Positions 45,106 to 57,200 of a stretch of 64,000 nucleotides of DNA are shown here, piece after piece. The DNA comes from Branchiostoma belcheri (lineage: Eukaryota > Chordata > Leptocardii > Amphioxiformes > Branchiostomatidae), in contig NW_017803157.1 of the NCBI RefSeq assembly GCF_001625305.1, positions 1,729,376-1,793,375 on the forward strand, written 5' to 3'. The stretch's first letter is position 1, and each line of letters begins with the position of its first letter. A program made the position numbers and the translations under genes. Under the pieces are notes generated by a model. That model was not told the DNA's origin, did no database searches, and saw only the letters and a program-made list of their open reading frames with translations.

Positions 45106-45133
45106 GTGCTGGGACAATATATTGTCCCAGCAC
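45106..45133. repeat. perfect 28-bp palindrome
   Basis: GTGCTGGGACAATA is followed directly by its exact reverse complement. GGGACA also recurs several times in the preceding 300 bp (44840-45115). The stretch 44655-46002 otherwise shows no gene. Confidence 0.8.
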
Positions 45134-46002
45134 GAGAAGAACTTTATTGACACAACAAAAGTACAGCGACTTTCGTAAGGTCTTAAACTACATGTAGACA
45201 TACAGACAATACAACGAGATAAACCTACATACAAGGCAATATATGAATCAACTTATACTACTTGTTTTAAGGTCTAAACATTCTTTGATATATTTACCTA
45301 TTTATACACAGTAAGGGTTATTCTAGAATGACATTGAATTTATCTATAGCATCAAATGTAACAAATTTTGTTGAGCAAGCGGAGAGAAGGTTGAACAGCT
45401 TTGTGCGTTTATCGAAAGAAGAAGAGTTGATTTCGAGGCCTGTGGGAGGGTGTATGCAGCGCGGCGTCGCAAGACGATCGATACGGACTCGGCGGTTGCC
45501 TTCCAATTACGGGGAAGTCTTAGAATAGAGACAAACGGTGTGATTGGTACTCCTTAAAGATTGGGGTCGATTTTATCATCACGACTTGAACAAACGGCAC
45601 GCGTCTAGATCAGATTGGTTCACTGTATAAATCTCAGTAAGATAGAATGTACAAGAATGGAATAAAATATATCACTGGATGAAATAGGTTCGGATACACT
45701 CATATCCCGCCCCGTATCTTTTCCGTATTCTTTACATATACGAACATATACGAGCAGATGCGAGGGAATATGGCCACAGAAAATATGACAACATGAGACC
45801 AAAGTATGAAAAGGGAAAAGTCCGATATACAGGATCAGAATTAGGCACTTAAGATGATGATGTTATCTGTATGCAGTTTGAATCAGTAGTGAAATCGTTT
45901 AGTTTAAGATAACTACAACTGTGTAATAGGGAGAATTTGAGCGTAAAAATAAAATTGCATATGACAAATGTGATCCTTTGGGTACATTGCTGTAAATCCT
46001 TC

Positions 46003-46201
46003 GCCTCTACCAGGCTTCGGGTCGGCTGGAAAGAGTAGAAAATGGCCAAATAGAGAGATAACATGCCGGGGGAGTTGGCCCGCTAGAGAGTACATTTTGC
46101 CTCTCTCTAGCAGGCAAATTTTAAACTCCCTCGGTATGTTATCTCTCTATTTGGACAAGTTCTAATCTTTCCAGCCGCTTCGCGAAGCCTGGTAGAGGCT
46201 A
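46003..46201. repeat. TAGCCT-end hairpin MITE (CTCTACCAGG family), copy 4
   Basis: CGCCTCTACCAGGCTTCGGG at the left, GAAGCCTGGTAGAGGCTA at the right, and the typical GGAAAGAGTAGAAAATGGCC and AGAGATAACATGCC subterminal blocks. The left terminal TAG is lost. Intergenic. Confidence 0.8.
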
Positions 46202-46714
46202 GTAACTTCTTACTTTGCAGTGAAAGTCCAGGATCTGTATTCACGTCTGCGTCACGCAAAAGTGGTATCGATTGTGGGTAACGTTATGGAAGCGCAGATG
46301 AAGTTTTCTCGTGTCAGGAGCGCCGTGTTCAATCCCAACACGCTCCGCTTCACATCTCCAGCCGGGGCCGAAAACTTGGCGAAGGAAAGAAAATAAAGTT
46401 CCCAACCGTGGCGTAATGCGGTGAGAGTTCTATATGACGCAAAAAAATGGCGACAGAAGGGAAGAAAAAAGAGACTTCAAACCTCTCGGAAGCATTAAGA
46501 GCTTTTGTGACTTAGTATATTAAGCTGAAAGTGTATTACTTTTTATAACACTCCCTTAGTGGGTATACCCACAGTAACAGTGTGGGTGGACTTCCTCCCA
46601 GCCTGCTGACTATCTGCGGTAACCAAATCTCCGCCCCCTCTCCCATCCACTTTATCACATTCAAATACCTGCTAAAACGCACGCACGCAGTTACACACAC
46701 GCACGCACGCACGC

Positions 46715-46822
46715 TCACTCACTCACTCACTCACTCACTCACTCACTCACTCACTCACTCACTCACTCACTCACTCACTCACTCACTCACTCACTCACTC
46801 ACTCACTCACTCACTCACTCAC
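46715..46822. repeat. (ACTC)n microsatellite, about 27 units
   Basis: About 108 bp of uninterrupted CTCA repeats, preceded by an ACGC run. The open frame across it (LTHSLTHS) is a by-product of the repeat. Confidence 0.97.
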
Positions 46823-47503
46823 TTACTCACACACGTTGTTTGAAATAACCATATTTTAAAATTGTCATATCATGAATCTGTAATATATATGAAATGATAT
46901 AATATATATGTATGTGAGCTAATTACAGCTTTTCTTGCCTTGGGGGCCTTGTTGATTTATATATTCATTTATTCATAACGTTTCATACATTGATATAAAT
47001 AATGTTCCCGTGAAATGATCATTGAACTGTTTAAACAACACTTCAATAGCAACGGGTACGAATTGTTTTGATATACATGACTCTATGTTTAGACCTTATT
47101 TATTTTAGATTTATTTATTCTAGATCTAAATTTAGATAGTTACCAAAAGCAGCGATTGAGACATCTGGGGGCGGCAAATCGTTCTGCTGACATTTGCAAC
47201 CCCCTCACGTCTCCGCTGTCATTTTGTATGAACGTTTACAACTTTTCCAAAAGACGGCGCCGTGAGCGAAATGGAAAATTTGGGTGAGGGCGTGAATGAA
47301 GTACCTAAGGAGTTACTGGAGTGTGGTTCTGCTACGCCTGCCAAGAACGATGGAAAACCCACGATAAGGGTGGGGGTGGGGGTGTGTGCTGGTTGAGACA
47401 TTCGTAGACTCTACGGCTGATCGCAGTTTTTTTTACTAGAACAATCAGAACTTTCATCGCTCAAGAACTAAAATCCAATATGACATAGTGAAGAGTATTT
47501 ATT

Positions 47504-48230
47504 ATGGGTTCACCACACCACGAAGTGGTGTGGTGAAACCATATTGCTTTTTCTGATGTTTCTTCTTCTTCTTCTTCTTCTCCTCCTCCTGCCATTTTTT
47601 AAAATGGATTCAGCTTCTTCATTTTAGGGCCCAAGGTCCTGAAATTTGGTATGGAGGTACAGTGGGCAAATACCCCTAGGCGTTTTTTAAATTATTGTGA
47701 TACAGGCTTTTAGAATGGTTTTATTTGAGTTTTTTGGCTGTGTTATAGCAAATGTATTACTGTGTTAGTGTGCCTTGTTTACCAGTTTGGGCATGAGTCA
47801 TCACAATGGAATGCAGGGCATCAACCAATAGGCATGCAGCTTTCCTCTATTCTTCTTGCTGATTGGCTGTTGGGATTTAACTTGATTAACACCCGCACAG
47901 AGCATTTCCATACTGACAGTATGTCTTTATTCAAGTGTTTTGGTAGGTATTTCAAGCTTTTCTGCTCCAGCATTGGAATGCGGGGCATGAACGTTTTTTT
48001 TTATTTTGAAAATCAACAGTTTGCATTATGCAATTAAAAATCCTAACCAATAAAGTAGGGAATAGCTATCCAACTGTTGTTTTAGTTGTATTTTACTTCA
48101 TATTATAGTTATATCAATGTAAATCATTGTTTTCCCTTGTGTTTCTCATTCTTTCCCTGCCATGTCGTAAAATGTGGTGAACCCATCGCTGTATTTGCTC
48201 CAAAGCAAATATTGGCCTTTCTAGTTTATT
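47504..48230 (-). repeat. 0.7-kb dispersed repeat with GAA/TTC run, copy 2
   Basis: Opposite orientation to 29583-30400. It has a TTC run at 47563-47580, GAAATTTGGTATGGAGGTAC, and ends AGCAAATATTGGCCTTTCTAG. Inner ends ATGGGTTCACCAC and GTGGTGAACCCAT are inverted, and a CACCACACCACGAAGTGGTG palindrome sits at the left. Intergenic. Confidence 0.7.
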
Positions 48231-49033
48231 CTGATTTAACTAATCTGCTCTACAAAAGACAATGCACAAAGCAATGTAGGAGTAGAATATGCTTTATCTT
48301 TGATTGCCTAAGTACATGTTTTTCCGTTGGAAAAAGTAGAATATTTTCAATGAAATGCGTAACACGTTAAGTCCTTTCTGCCTAGGGACATAACGAAAGA
48401 ACATTGAGGCGAATTTGCACGTACACGGCTTAGCTACTAACTCCCAGGACACTTGGAGCAACCAGAAACCAATAAATCTTTTAGAGACCTTTGTGAGAAA
48501 AAAGGTACTACTTTCAAACGGGGCTTGCTATGAATATCACATCCCGTATATTCAGAAAAAAAAACGCTTTGTATGTTTAGCTGCAAATGCTCCATTTTGC
48601 AGTTTGTACCAATAAGGACAAGAATTATATTATACAAATATACAATAAGATAATAATATCAGATGATGTAGACCTGTGCATTCACGGTACACAGAGGAAA
48701 ATACCTGGTCGTGTTTTCACGTAATTTATGTTTTATCAAAACTGAGCAAAACTGATATACAGCATTCAGATATTTGCATGTAGCTAATGAGACATTAAAC
48801 AGTGGTAGTCTGTGTATGCTTTGCATAATCCACATATGATCTCAAGAGAAATCTGGCTAATTTGGTTTGTGATATTAATCTATATGTATCACTATTCTGT
48901 GTTTTATAACGTAAACGCTTTTTCATTGTTCACATTGAGGAAAATAGTACAATACAAAGTGGTAGCACACTCAAGTAGCCAAGACTACTAGTTATTTTAA
49001 TGCTACCACTTAACACACAACGAGAGGATACAT

Positions 49034-49442
49034 TAGGCCACACCGATTTAATTTTATGGATGACATCCGCGCGCGCATTGATTTTCGCCCGATCTCAAAA
49101 AAAAAAAGATCACGTCTTCCGAGGCTCTGGACTGGCTTTAGGCCTGGGTAGTCCATGGTGGTGATAACTCTGGTGGACGGCAGCCAGGCTACCGAAGCCC
49201 CAAGACTCAAGAACTCAGTACATACGTACAGTGTCGATTCATAAATTCCGCAAAAATCCAGCATGTGTCGGCCTGTCGTATACGTCGCTGTGTAATGCGC
49301 CAAATTCACAATACCAGCTGTGTATTCCTGTGGTTTAGTAGCATTTTTATTTTTGGCTGGATTTTTCTTTTTTTCGCCCGCACGCACTAGTTTGGGGGTC
49401 TTCAGAGGATGTCATCCATAAAATTAAATCGGTGTGGCCTTA
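49034..49442. repeat. GGCCACACC-end TIR element, subfamily A, copy 1
   Basis: TAGGCCACACCGATTTAATT plus TTATGGATGACATCC at the left and the exact inverse at the right. The interior is 0.34 kb and non-coding. Non-autonomous DNA transposon. Confidence 0.85.
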
Positions 49443-50270
49443 TAACAAAAACGAATCTAATATAAAGGAAATACAGATACTAGTGATACATATGCGTAAA
49501 CGGTTGAAGACGGTAGGGGGTCTGGGAGTACAGGGCAGGAGTTCGTAGTTTGGGAGACGAAGCGAAGGTGAGTCAAACAGTGACCACACCCTCCTAACCT
49601 TCAGGGTTGTCCTGGAGAAAATGTGTTTATAACGAGCACATGCCGTATGCCTAACAGGACACGTAATAGTCCCCCCGGGTCGCGCCTTGCTGGCCCTCCG
49701 CGCAACACCCCATAATTCACCCGGTAAAACCCGCACTCGTCGCCCGCACCCCACGATCAAGCTGCCCGGAACTTTCCACAAGTGCGAGCCAAAATTGCTC
49801 CTCAGCCAAATGGCCACCAATTCAGCACCAAGGACAGACACGCCGCTGTAAGTCATGATTTTTTCACGGTACTTTTATGTTACTTCACAGTTTTCACTGT
49901 CACTTCTGTAGCGTGAACATATCATTCCAGTTAACAAATAATTCCTGGACTGTCGCTTTCCTGCACCCGTCTCTACCGTGAATATGTAGTTCCGTGAACA
50001 TGTTCACTTTTCCTAGGCTGTGAAATTTCGCTACCGTGAACATAAAGTGAATTACAGCAGCACCCAAATTACACCCACGTTCAGCCTCCTCTCAACATGC
50101 GAGTCAGCGACTTTCTTTTTTTTCTTTCCAGGAAAAATTTGCTGCCCTTTGGGCTCGTCAAAATTAATTGGTTATTGATTGCCGCGTTAACCTTGAGGGT
50201 CAGAGACAATAAGACGCCTGTGCGTGCGAAGGAACACGCAATAAGGGCGTGAAGGAGGGGGGGAGGCACT
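49443..50270. other. intergenic between two transposons
   Basis: A long minus-strand frame at 49440-49856 has biased low-information sequence and no family match. I see no exon structure. GC rises near 49660-49760. Confidence 0.4.
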
Positions 50271-50470
50271 TAGCCTCTACTAGGCTTCGGGAGGCGGCTG
50301 GAAAGAGTAGAAATAAGAGCAAAATAAGAGAGATAGCATGCCAAGGGAGTTGGTCTGCTGGGAGAGAATAGTTTGCCTCTCCCAGCAGACCAACTCCCTT
50401 GGCATGCTATATCACTTATTTGGCCGATTTCTACTCTTTCCAGCCGCCTCCCGAAGCCTGGTAGAGGCTA
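50271..50470. repeat. TAGCCT-end hairpin MITE (CTCTACCAGG family), copy 5
   Basis: A near-perfect 200-bp hairpin, TAGCCTCTACTAGGCTTCGG to GAAGCCTGGTAGAGGCTA. Flanks GGAGGCACT and GGGGGCACT form a 9-bp target duplication with one mismatch. It abuts another TAGCCT-end element only 18 bp away. Confidence 0.9.
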
Positions 50471-50488
50471 GGGGGCACTGGTTACAGT

Positions 50489-50695
50489 TAGCCTCCTGTG
50501 CAGGCCTCCGGGCGGGTGGGAGTTTTGATACGGCGTTTTGTAGAATTTTTTACGCGTTCTTTTGCCGACCATCCTACAACCAGCCGTGGTGGGTACAAAC
50601 CTTCCATGGGCGGCTGGTTGTAGGATGGCCGGCAAAAGAACGGGTTAAAAATTCTACAAAACTCCCACCCGCCCGGAGGCCTGCACAGGAGGCTA
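50489..50695. repeat. TAGCCT-end hairpin MITE (CCTGTGCAGGCC body)
   Basis: Arms of about 95 bp: TAGCCTCCTGTGCAGGCCTC to GAGGCCTGCACAGGAGGCTA with few mismatches. It is flanked by GGTTACAGT on both sides (50480-50488 and 50696-50704), a perfect 9-bp target duplication. Its body is unrelated to the neighbouring element. Confidence 0.92.
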
Positions 50696-51100
50696 GGTTA
50701 CAGTAACTTTAGTAAGTAAATCTTAGAGACTAGTTAAACCTTTACTGTTGCCGCTTACATATATTCTGTACTTAGTTTGCCGCATACATATATTCTGTAC
50801 ATAGGATGACGTTATTCATACACTCATGTATTTAGCTTTGTTAGATCTTTATTCGTACTGAAGTCCCTTCTGTATTTTTTGCTGTCAATAAAGAATCTGC
50901 TTCTGCTTCTATACGTTTGCTTTTTATTGGCAGGGAGTATATATCTTGTCAGGGTTTCTTTTCCTTCTGTTGTTTGTGTAAGCTTTGAAAGCCCAGCGCA
51001 AGCCTAGATTGAGAATAAGGTACCACACACAACACATTTAAGTGATAAATTGTGCGGTCCCAAAGCGGGTTTGGGATTTGACTTGCATTTTTTTCTCCAT

Positions 51101-51473
51101 TAGGCCACACTATCTTGATTTTATGGATGACATCATTGGACATCCCAAAACTGATGCGAACGTGCCTAATAAAATGGACAACAAAAGAACATGCAAATAA
51201 TTTCCATATCTACCTGATCACAAAGGTTAAGATACACAAAGATATGCAGAATATGGTATAGCAAAAAAATCATTTATTTCAGTTCTTTGAAGAAGTAGGA
51301 TCAGGTATATATACTTGCTGATGGTAAAAAAAAATTTGCTTGTACCCCAAAGCACGGTATACTGTAAAGAATTCGACCGAGCTGGATTAATATATCCTGG
51401 AAATTGAATTGGAAATCGGAATAAAATTATGCGCCCTTGGATGTCATCCACAAAATGAAGTCAATGCGGCCTT
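51101..51473. repeat. GGCCACACC-end TIR element, subfamily A, diverged copy
   Basis: TAGGCCACACTATCTTGATT plus TTATGGATGACATC at the left and GATGTCATCCACAAAATGAA through TGCGGCCTTA at the right. Same design as 49034-49442 with more mismatches between the arms, so older. Confidence 0.75.
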
Positions 51474-52528
51474 AGCCTTGCTTTGTCATGCTTGGTATGG
51501 TGTGTGACACTGACAAATGAGAGGGGCGCTTACATGTGGAGTGTCGGGCGATATGTCTAGCGCAACACGGTCGCTATCTTATAGTAGGCTACAACAAATA
51601 TGATTTGATTGATTTCATCCGTGGCACTATGATTTACGAACAAAGCCAAGAATACTTGCGAATACATTAATGTTCATTAAATCAAATTTTCGCGAGCAAT
51701 CGTCGCAAATTGAATTTTTCACGACCAGGGGACGGTACGTATTTGCATGAAAAATAAATAATTCAAAATAATTCAAAGAAAACATTTATGTACACCTTCT
51801 TGAACTGAAACATTTTAATAAGTTTATCTGTTATCATCTATACGATTTCAGCAAGTACGATTGTTATCCTGTATGAGAAAGCTACCTATCAGTAAGACAA
51901 GTTTAGCAAGACATATTTGGTATGTATGTACAGCAGAAAAGTAACTTCAACTCTCACGATTTCGTTGGAAAGCCTCAGATCGCCACATAAAAAACGATGA
52001 ATATGCAGCATCAGTAAAGCCAGAGCTATGCGCATTCCATATACCTACGTGTTCAACACATTCTTCAGAAGCCCTTTTTTTAATGTGGCGGTCTTACATC
52101 TAGAGTACCTTTCGGAATTATGAGAATTGACGTTAGATATCCATACTGTTTGTAACCATTTGTACATTTCTGCATAAGAGGTATCCATTATAAAAGGTGA
52201 AGAATGTAACATTCTCTTGCATCACAGTGATGAACAAACCTTTTGAAACAGAAGAGGAATATTCCACAATAATATCACATCATAATCTTCAGAAACGAGA
52301 AAATAAGGCCGAATTAAAGAGCAGCAATAATATTATGCCCGTACAAACTATCATAACCAAACACTTGTACGGACATACTAAATGGGACTTTGGAACACAA
52401 AAAACAAAAACGAGTCAGGACGTTTCAAATTTGTCTTCTTCCCATAAATGTGATTCAAGAAAATTTTCACTGTTCAGTGTATGATAAATTAACCTGTCAG
52501 TTCATAAAATTTCATGGCACTAAATTTC
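51474..52528. other. intergenic, nothing recognised
   Basis: The longest frame (52197-52484, plus) has no motif I recognise and no splice context. No repeat matched elsewhere. Confidence 0.4.
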
Positions 52529-52565
52529 GTCAGTGACACTAGAGAGAGTTGTCAGAAAAGCAGGT

Positions 52566-52811
52566 TTATAAGTACAGAGTACATGCGGAGTAAAAGTTTC
52601 TTTCTTCACACCAGGCTCTGAAACTGAGACTAGCAATTTCATTTCGCTTGGCTGCAGAAATGAAGACGTACACGGCATTAGGAGAGACAATCGACCGCAT
52701 CAGTGACATAAAGGGGCCAGACAGTTTCATTAGGACAGGAGTAATGTAATTTAAGCACACCATTACATGGGCCGCTGCCAAGGGGACAGAATTATGTGAC
52801 CATAAGGCCAC
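52566..52811 (-). pseudogene. GPCR-like TM6-TM7 fragment
   Basis: The minus frame reads AAAHVMVCLNYITP, then SGPFMSLMRSIVSPNAVYVF and ISAAKRNEIASL. This resembles the end of TM6, TM7 with an NPxxY-like region (SPNAVYVF) and the start of the C-terminal tail of rhodopsin-class receptors. The upstream part is replaced by the TIR element at 52803-53173 and the downstream part runs into repeat sequence. A remnant is likely; a chance likeness cannot be excluded. Confidence 0.35.
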
Positions 52812-53173
52812 ACCAATTTAACTTCTTGGTTAACGGATTCGCCGCTTCATTTTCTTCTGATTTGCAAATAAAAATAAAATTCAGAATCAACTGCAAAATG
52901 CTCATATTTTGCCATGAACAGTTGAAAACAGTTCTTTTCTTACTACTTGTTACAGTCATTCCATATTTCAATGCAGTAGTATCATTAAAAGTTCAAAATT
53001 CATTGTTTAAATTTTGAACCAGCCTGGTGTGTTGACTTCATGGCTCTCATCGTACCATTTTGTGCCATAATAGGATGCCTAGGCCTGTTTTTATTTTAAT
53101 TTTTTTCGCCCGTCCGCTCCATTATTTTTCTAGAAAAATCCGTTAACCAAGAAATTAAATTGGTGTGACCATA
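52803..53173. repeat. GGCCACACC-end TIR element, subfamily B, complete copy
   Basis: AAGGCCACACCAATTTAACT plus TCTTGGTTAACGGATT at the left and AATCCGTTAACCAAGAAATT through TGGTGTGACC at the right. Uninterrupted 371-bp version of the element interrupted at 54748-55902. Confidence 0.85.
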
Positions 53174-54132
53174 AGGAGAGGAGTTTACCTCAGAAAATGA
53201 AATACTTGTACAATGTCATTATTCAATCAGGGCTGACAGATAATGTGTGCAAATTAGATTAAGAGAGTAGAAGTTGCTATAATATGTATGTCTTCAATAT
53301 TCTTCGCATTGTTAAGTAAATACATATAAAAGATACAGCAACAGTTACAGAAATGTTGCTCGTGTTCGGTTGTAGGTAACATAATAGCAAGTAAAAATTA
53401 TCTAACAAAGCACCGTCAGTAGAAACCTTCCTAACAAAAATCTCATCATCTTACATGTATGATTTCATGAAATTAAATAGGCAACAATGTACAAATGTAG
53501 GTCAAAAGTAAGGTTAGAGAACATGCATGGTATAACACATCATACCTACATGTGACTAAATATAATACTGATTTGAGTTTAATCAAATACAAGAAAATAT
53601 GTTAACTTTTATGTACATTCATACTTAAAAGTCTTTTTTTTTACATTGCATGGGGAAATAATCCACCAGTATCAAAACATCACTCTCAATTTGGAAACAA
53701 AAAAATCTGACATAAACTTTGACATGTACATTTACCAAGAGTTGTGTCACATCAGTGTCTAGTACGATGGCCTGTATTTTCTGAACCAGGACCTTATTTG
53801 CAGAAAATAAGTAGGCCAACCCTATAACCAAATTACTATTAGAGAATCAATGTAATAAAAATGACAACAAAAGGGCAATAGAGTCTTCATTACATGCAAC
53901 ATTCATAATACAGAGACCCTGTAAGAATATGTAAATTTTGGAGGGATTCACATATAAAGCCAATGCTGCCTATATCTCTAGCATTACTGTATATTATTCT
54001 TACTACATAATTCCAGTCTAACAAAGCAATGTGCTTGAAAACAGTACACATGCACACAGTGCACAATAGAATGTATGAACATCACTCTGATTTGTGGAAA
54101 GAAGTGAAATTAAGTACATTATGAAGATTTTC

Positions 54133-54138
54133 TTTATT
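54133..54138 (-). other. candidate polyadenylation signal of CARS2
   Basis: AATAAA on the minus strand about 105 bp after the predicted CARS2 stop at 54241. It supports 54324-54241 as the start of the terminal exon. The stretch 53174-54132 shows no gene. Confidence 0.5.
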
Positions 54139-54240
54139 GATTCCCAAAAAGGACAAACACCTGAAAGAACATATTCATGTAGGAATGAAATATTGAGACA
54201 GAAATGATATATTTTCCATGTGTGGAGGTGTGGCCCAATC

Positions 54241-57200
54241 TCATTCCCAGAGTGCTGAGAGGCAATTCAGTCTTGTCCCCAGGGTGATGAGATGGATTTC
54301 CATGGAGGTTGGTAAGGATGGAAACTGTGGAGAGACAACAGAAACAAAACATCATTCAGCACAGACCAGCACAGTCCTGCAATCTTTCTCCATTTTGTGA
54401 GCTGATTTCATCATTGTGTCATTTTGGAGACAAGGAAAATGACTGTATCAAAAACATTGTAAGAAAATCTATGTCCCACTAAGCAGAGATATCTACCAAC
54501 CGCCAAAAAAATGTGACCAACAATAAGATAATAAAACAAACACGCACAAAAGTTGCCAAAAATCACCGTATGGAAAAGGATAGTATACAATTATAAAGAT
54601 ACTAAGGATGAACCGCAACAAATTGAACCAAATATGCAGTTGCCAAAAGTCAAATTACAAAATGGTAGAGAAAATCAAAATACTGGATCATTACTTTGCC
54701 TACACGATACAATAATTTACATGATGGCTTTGAATTTATCATTAGCTTAGGCCACACCAATTTAATTTCTTGGTTAACGGATTCGCCTCTTCATTTTTTT
54801 CTGATTTGCAAATAAAAATAAAAATTCAGAATCAAGTGCAAAATGCTCATATTTTGCCCTGAACAGTTGAAAACAGTTCTTTTCTTACTACTTGTTACAG
54901 TCATTCCCTCTTTCAATGCAGTGCTACCATTAAATGTTCAAAATTCATTGTTTAAATTTTGAACCAGCCTGGTGTGTTGACTTCATGGCTCCTATTGTAC
55001 TATTTTGGGCCATAATAGGATGCCTAGGGCTGTTTTTATTACCCTCCATGAAAATGGGGGTACTGTTTTTACTCCGTTTCATGTTTGGTCTGATATCTGA
55101 AGATCGGTGAGAAGGAACTGTACGATATTTGGCAGATTGATGGATGGGGCCTTGGAGATTGTGTAGGTTGACTTTGAGCCCCTGGTGATTGACCTTGGTA
55201 CTGCAGTTTAATTTTTTTATTCTGTTGTTTTCGCGTTATGGACTGTTTGTGCGATATTAAGGTAGCATGTAGTTGTTATTACCATGGTTTAGTGGTTTAA
55301 ATTTGGGTCCCCTAGCTGTTTGCGTTTGATATTTACAAAATGTTTAATGTTGGACTTTTTGTGTTGAATGTTTGGAAAATCTGGGGGATGGTTTGGTATG
55401 ATTTTTGGTATGTGGGTAGTTGTTGAGTCTCTTTGTGTTTTGGAGTGCATTAGCAGGTTGTCGCATATTTTTATTGCTTAATTTAAAAGGATTTTCACTT
55501 TTTCACCCCTACTTCATAATAGGATGGTCTGTTTGACCCAAAAGTTGGGACAGAGTGTTTTTGTTTATACCTCCAGCTGGCAAATCAGACCCAGGCAGCC
55601 CTATCTATTTTTACCCCTAGACAGATCTAGAGTCTGCAGGAAAATAAATCATGTTTGGCTGGTCTGCAGGTCATTTGTCTGTCTGGTCATTGACCTACAT
55701 GTACAGGCAAATGTAGCCTGGGTACCATCCCCAGTAGTATATTCGCAAACTCTATAACAGTTATAGATTACAAAATAACAAGCTATTTCATGGAGGGATG
55801 ATGTCTACGACTTCTCCTTGTTTTTATTTTTTTTTCGCCCGCCCGCTCCATTATTTTTCTAGAAAAATCCGTTAACCAAGAAATTAAATTGGTGTGGCCT
55901 TAGAGCATAAAATTGCCTCTGATATCAATATGGAATCCATTATGATTTAGCTGGAGGTTCACTAAAAGCACAATCAATCTATGACTTAGATATTACATGC
56001 CATTTTCTACATTAGCTTGTTTCTCACTAATGTAGCCTTTTATTATCCTCAGACATGTATTGTTAATGGGGACAGGCAGCTCAAAAACCTTGTATTGCAC
56101 ACAGGCTTTCATTACTTGTATATAGCATGGCACCAAAGATGTTATTAGAAAAAATTCTGAAACTTGTGATTAGCCCACTCGATTGTAACACTTTATCAAA
56201 GACTTGTGCTATCCCTTATTATTTGAATAATTATGATATAGATTTGTTAGGTTTTATTCAACATTAGGTCTTATTCAACACTTATTTTATTGTTTGTTAC
56301 TCTCTTTATGTAGTTTGCCATACATTGTACCATGTGCAATTGTCGTGCAATAAAGTTCTTCCATATGATGTTAATAATAACAGATAGGCTCTCCTTACTA
56401 CTAGCACAAACAATTGAACAAAATAATACATTATAGGTATGTGTTTACTAATTTAAAATATTCGTCAAAAACATTATATCTACGTGTAGTTACATGAACA
56501 GTAATATTTGTAACAGCACGTAAATACAATATACATGTAGCTGGTTATCAATAGGATACTGAGCAGAAAAAAAGTACCTTTGTGAGAGAGGGGCTGCATT
56601 TTTGGCTTAAATCATCTCCTTGTCTACCTATGACCCTGTAGAAGAACAAAGAACATAATTCTACATGGATATACATTAAAATGTCATACATGCATATAAG
56701 AATCCTTTTGTAAGAAATACCAATAAACTAAAACCATACACACTTCTATACGTCCACTGTTTAATATCTACATGGGTGGTGGAACTGCAAAAACCTTGCA
56801 CAAACATGTGGTGATCATACTTTTTATGTATGAAAAGGCCATATAGGGCATTATGAAATACAGGTACAAGATTAAGTTACATATACATGTACTAGTCTTG
56901 TAATCTACATATATATTAGCAATGATAATGCAGATGTGATAGCGAGAAAGAGAGAGATATACCTGGATAACACTGGTCTCTTTATGACTGTTTGCCAGCA
57001 AATGTAACATACCAGTATTATCAGCCCTAACTACCATGTAGCCTCAACAATCAAGACTTGTCAGACAAGCCTAATGGTGAGGAATCTAATCTGTAACAAG
57101 TTACCCTGATAAATAATTTCAGTGTCTGCCAGACAATCCAGCGAGAGACAAGCTGAACAGAGCCGGCTAACGAGAGGATTACAGTAATTACAGCGGCATG

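Noticed and set aside
46582-46848. Frame with repeated LTHS
   Set aside because: Translation of the (ACTC)n microsatellite.
49440-49856. 138-aa minus-strand frame
   Set aside because: No family resemblance, no codon bias or splice context, and it starts at a transposon edge.
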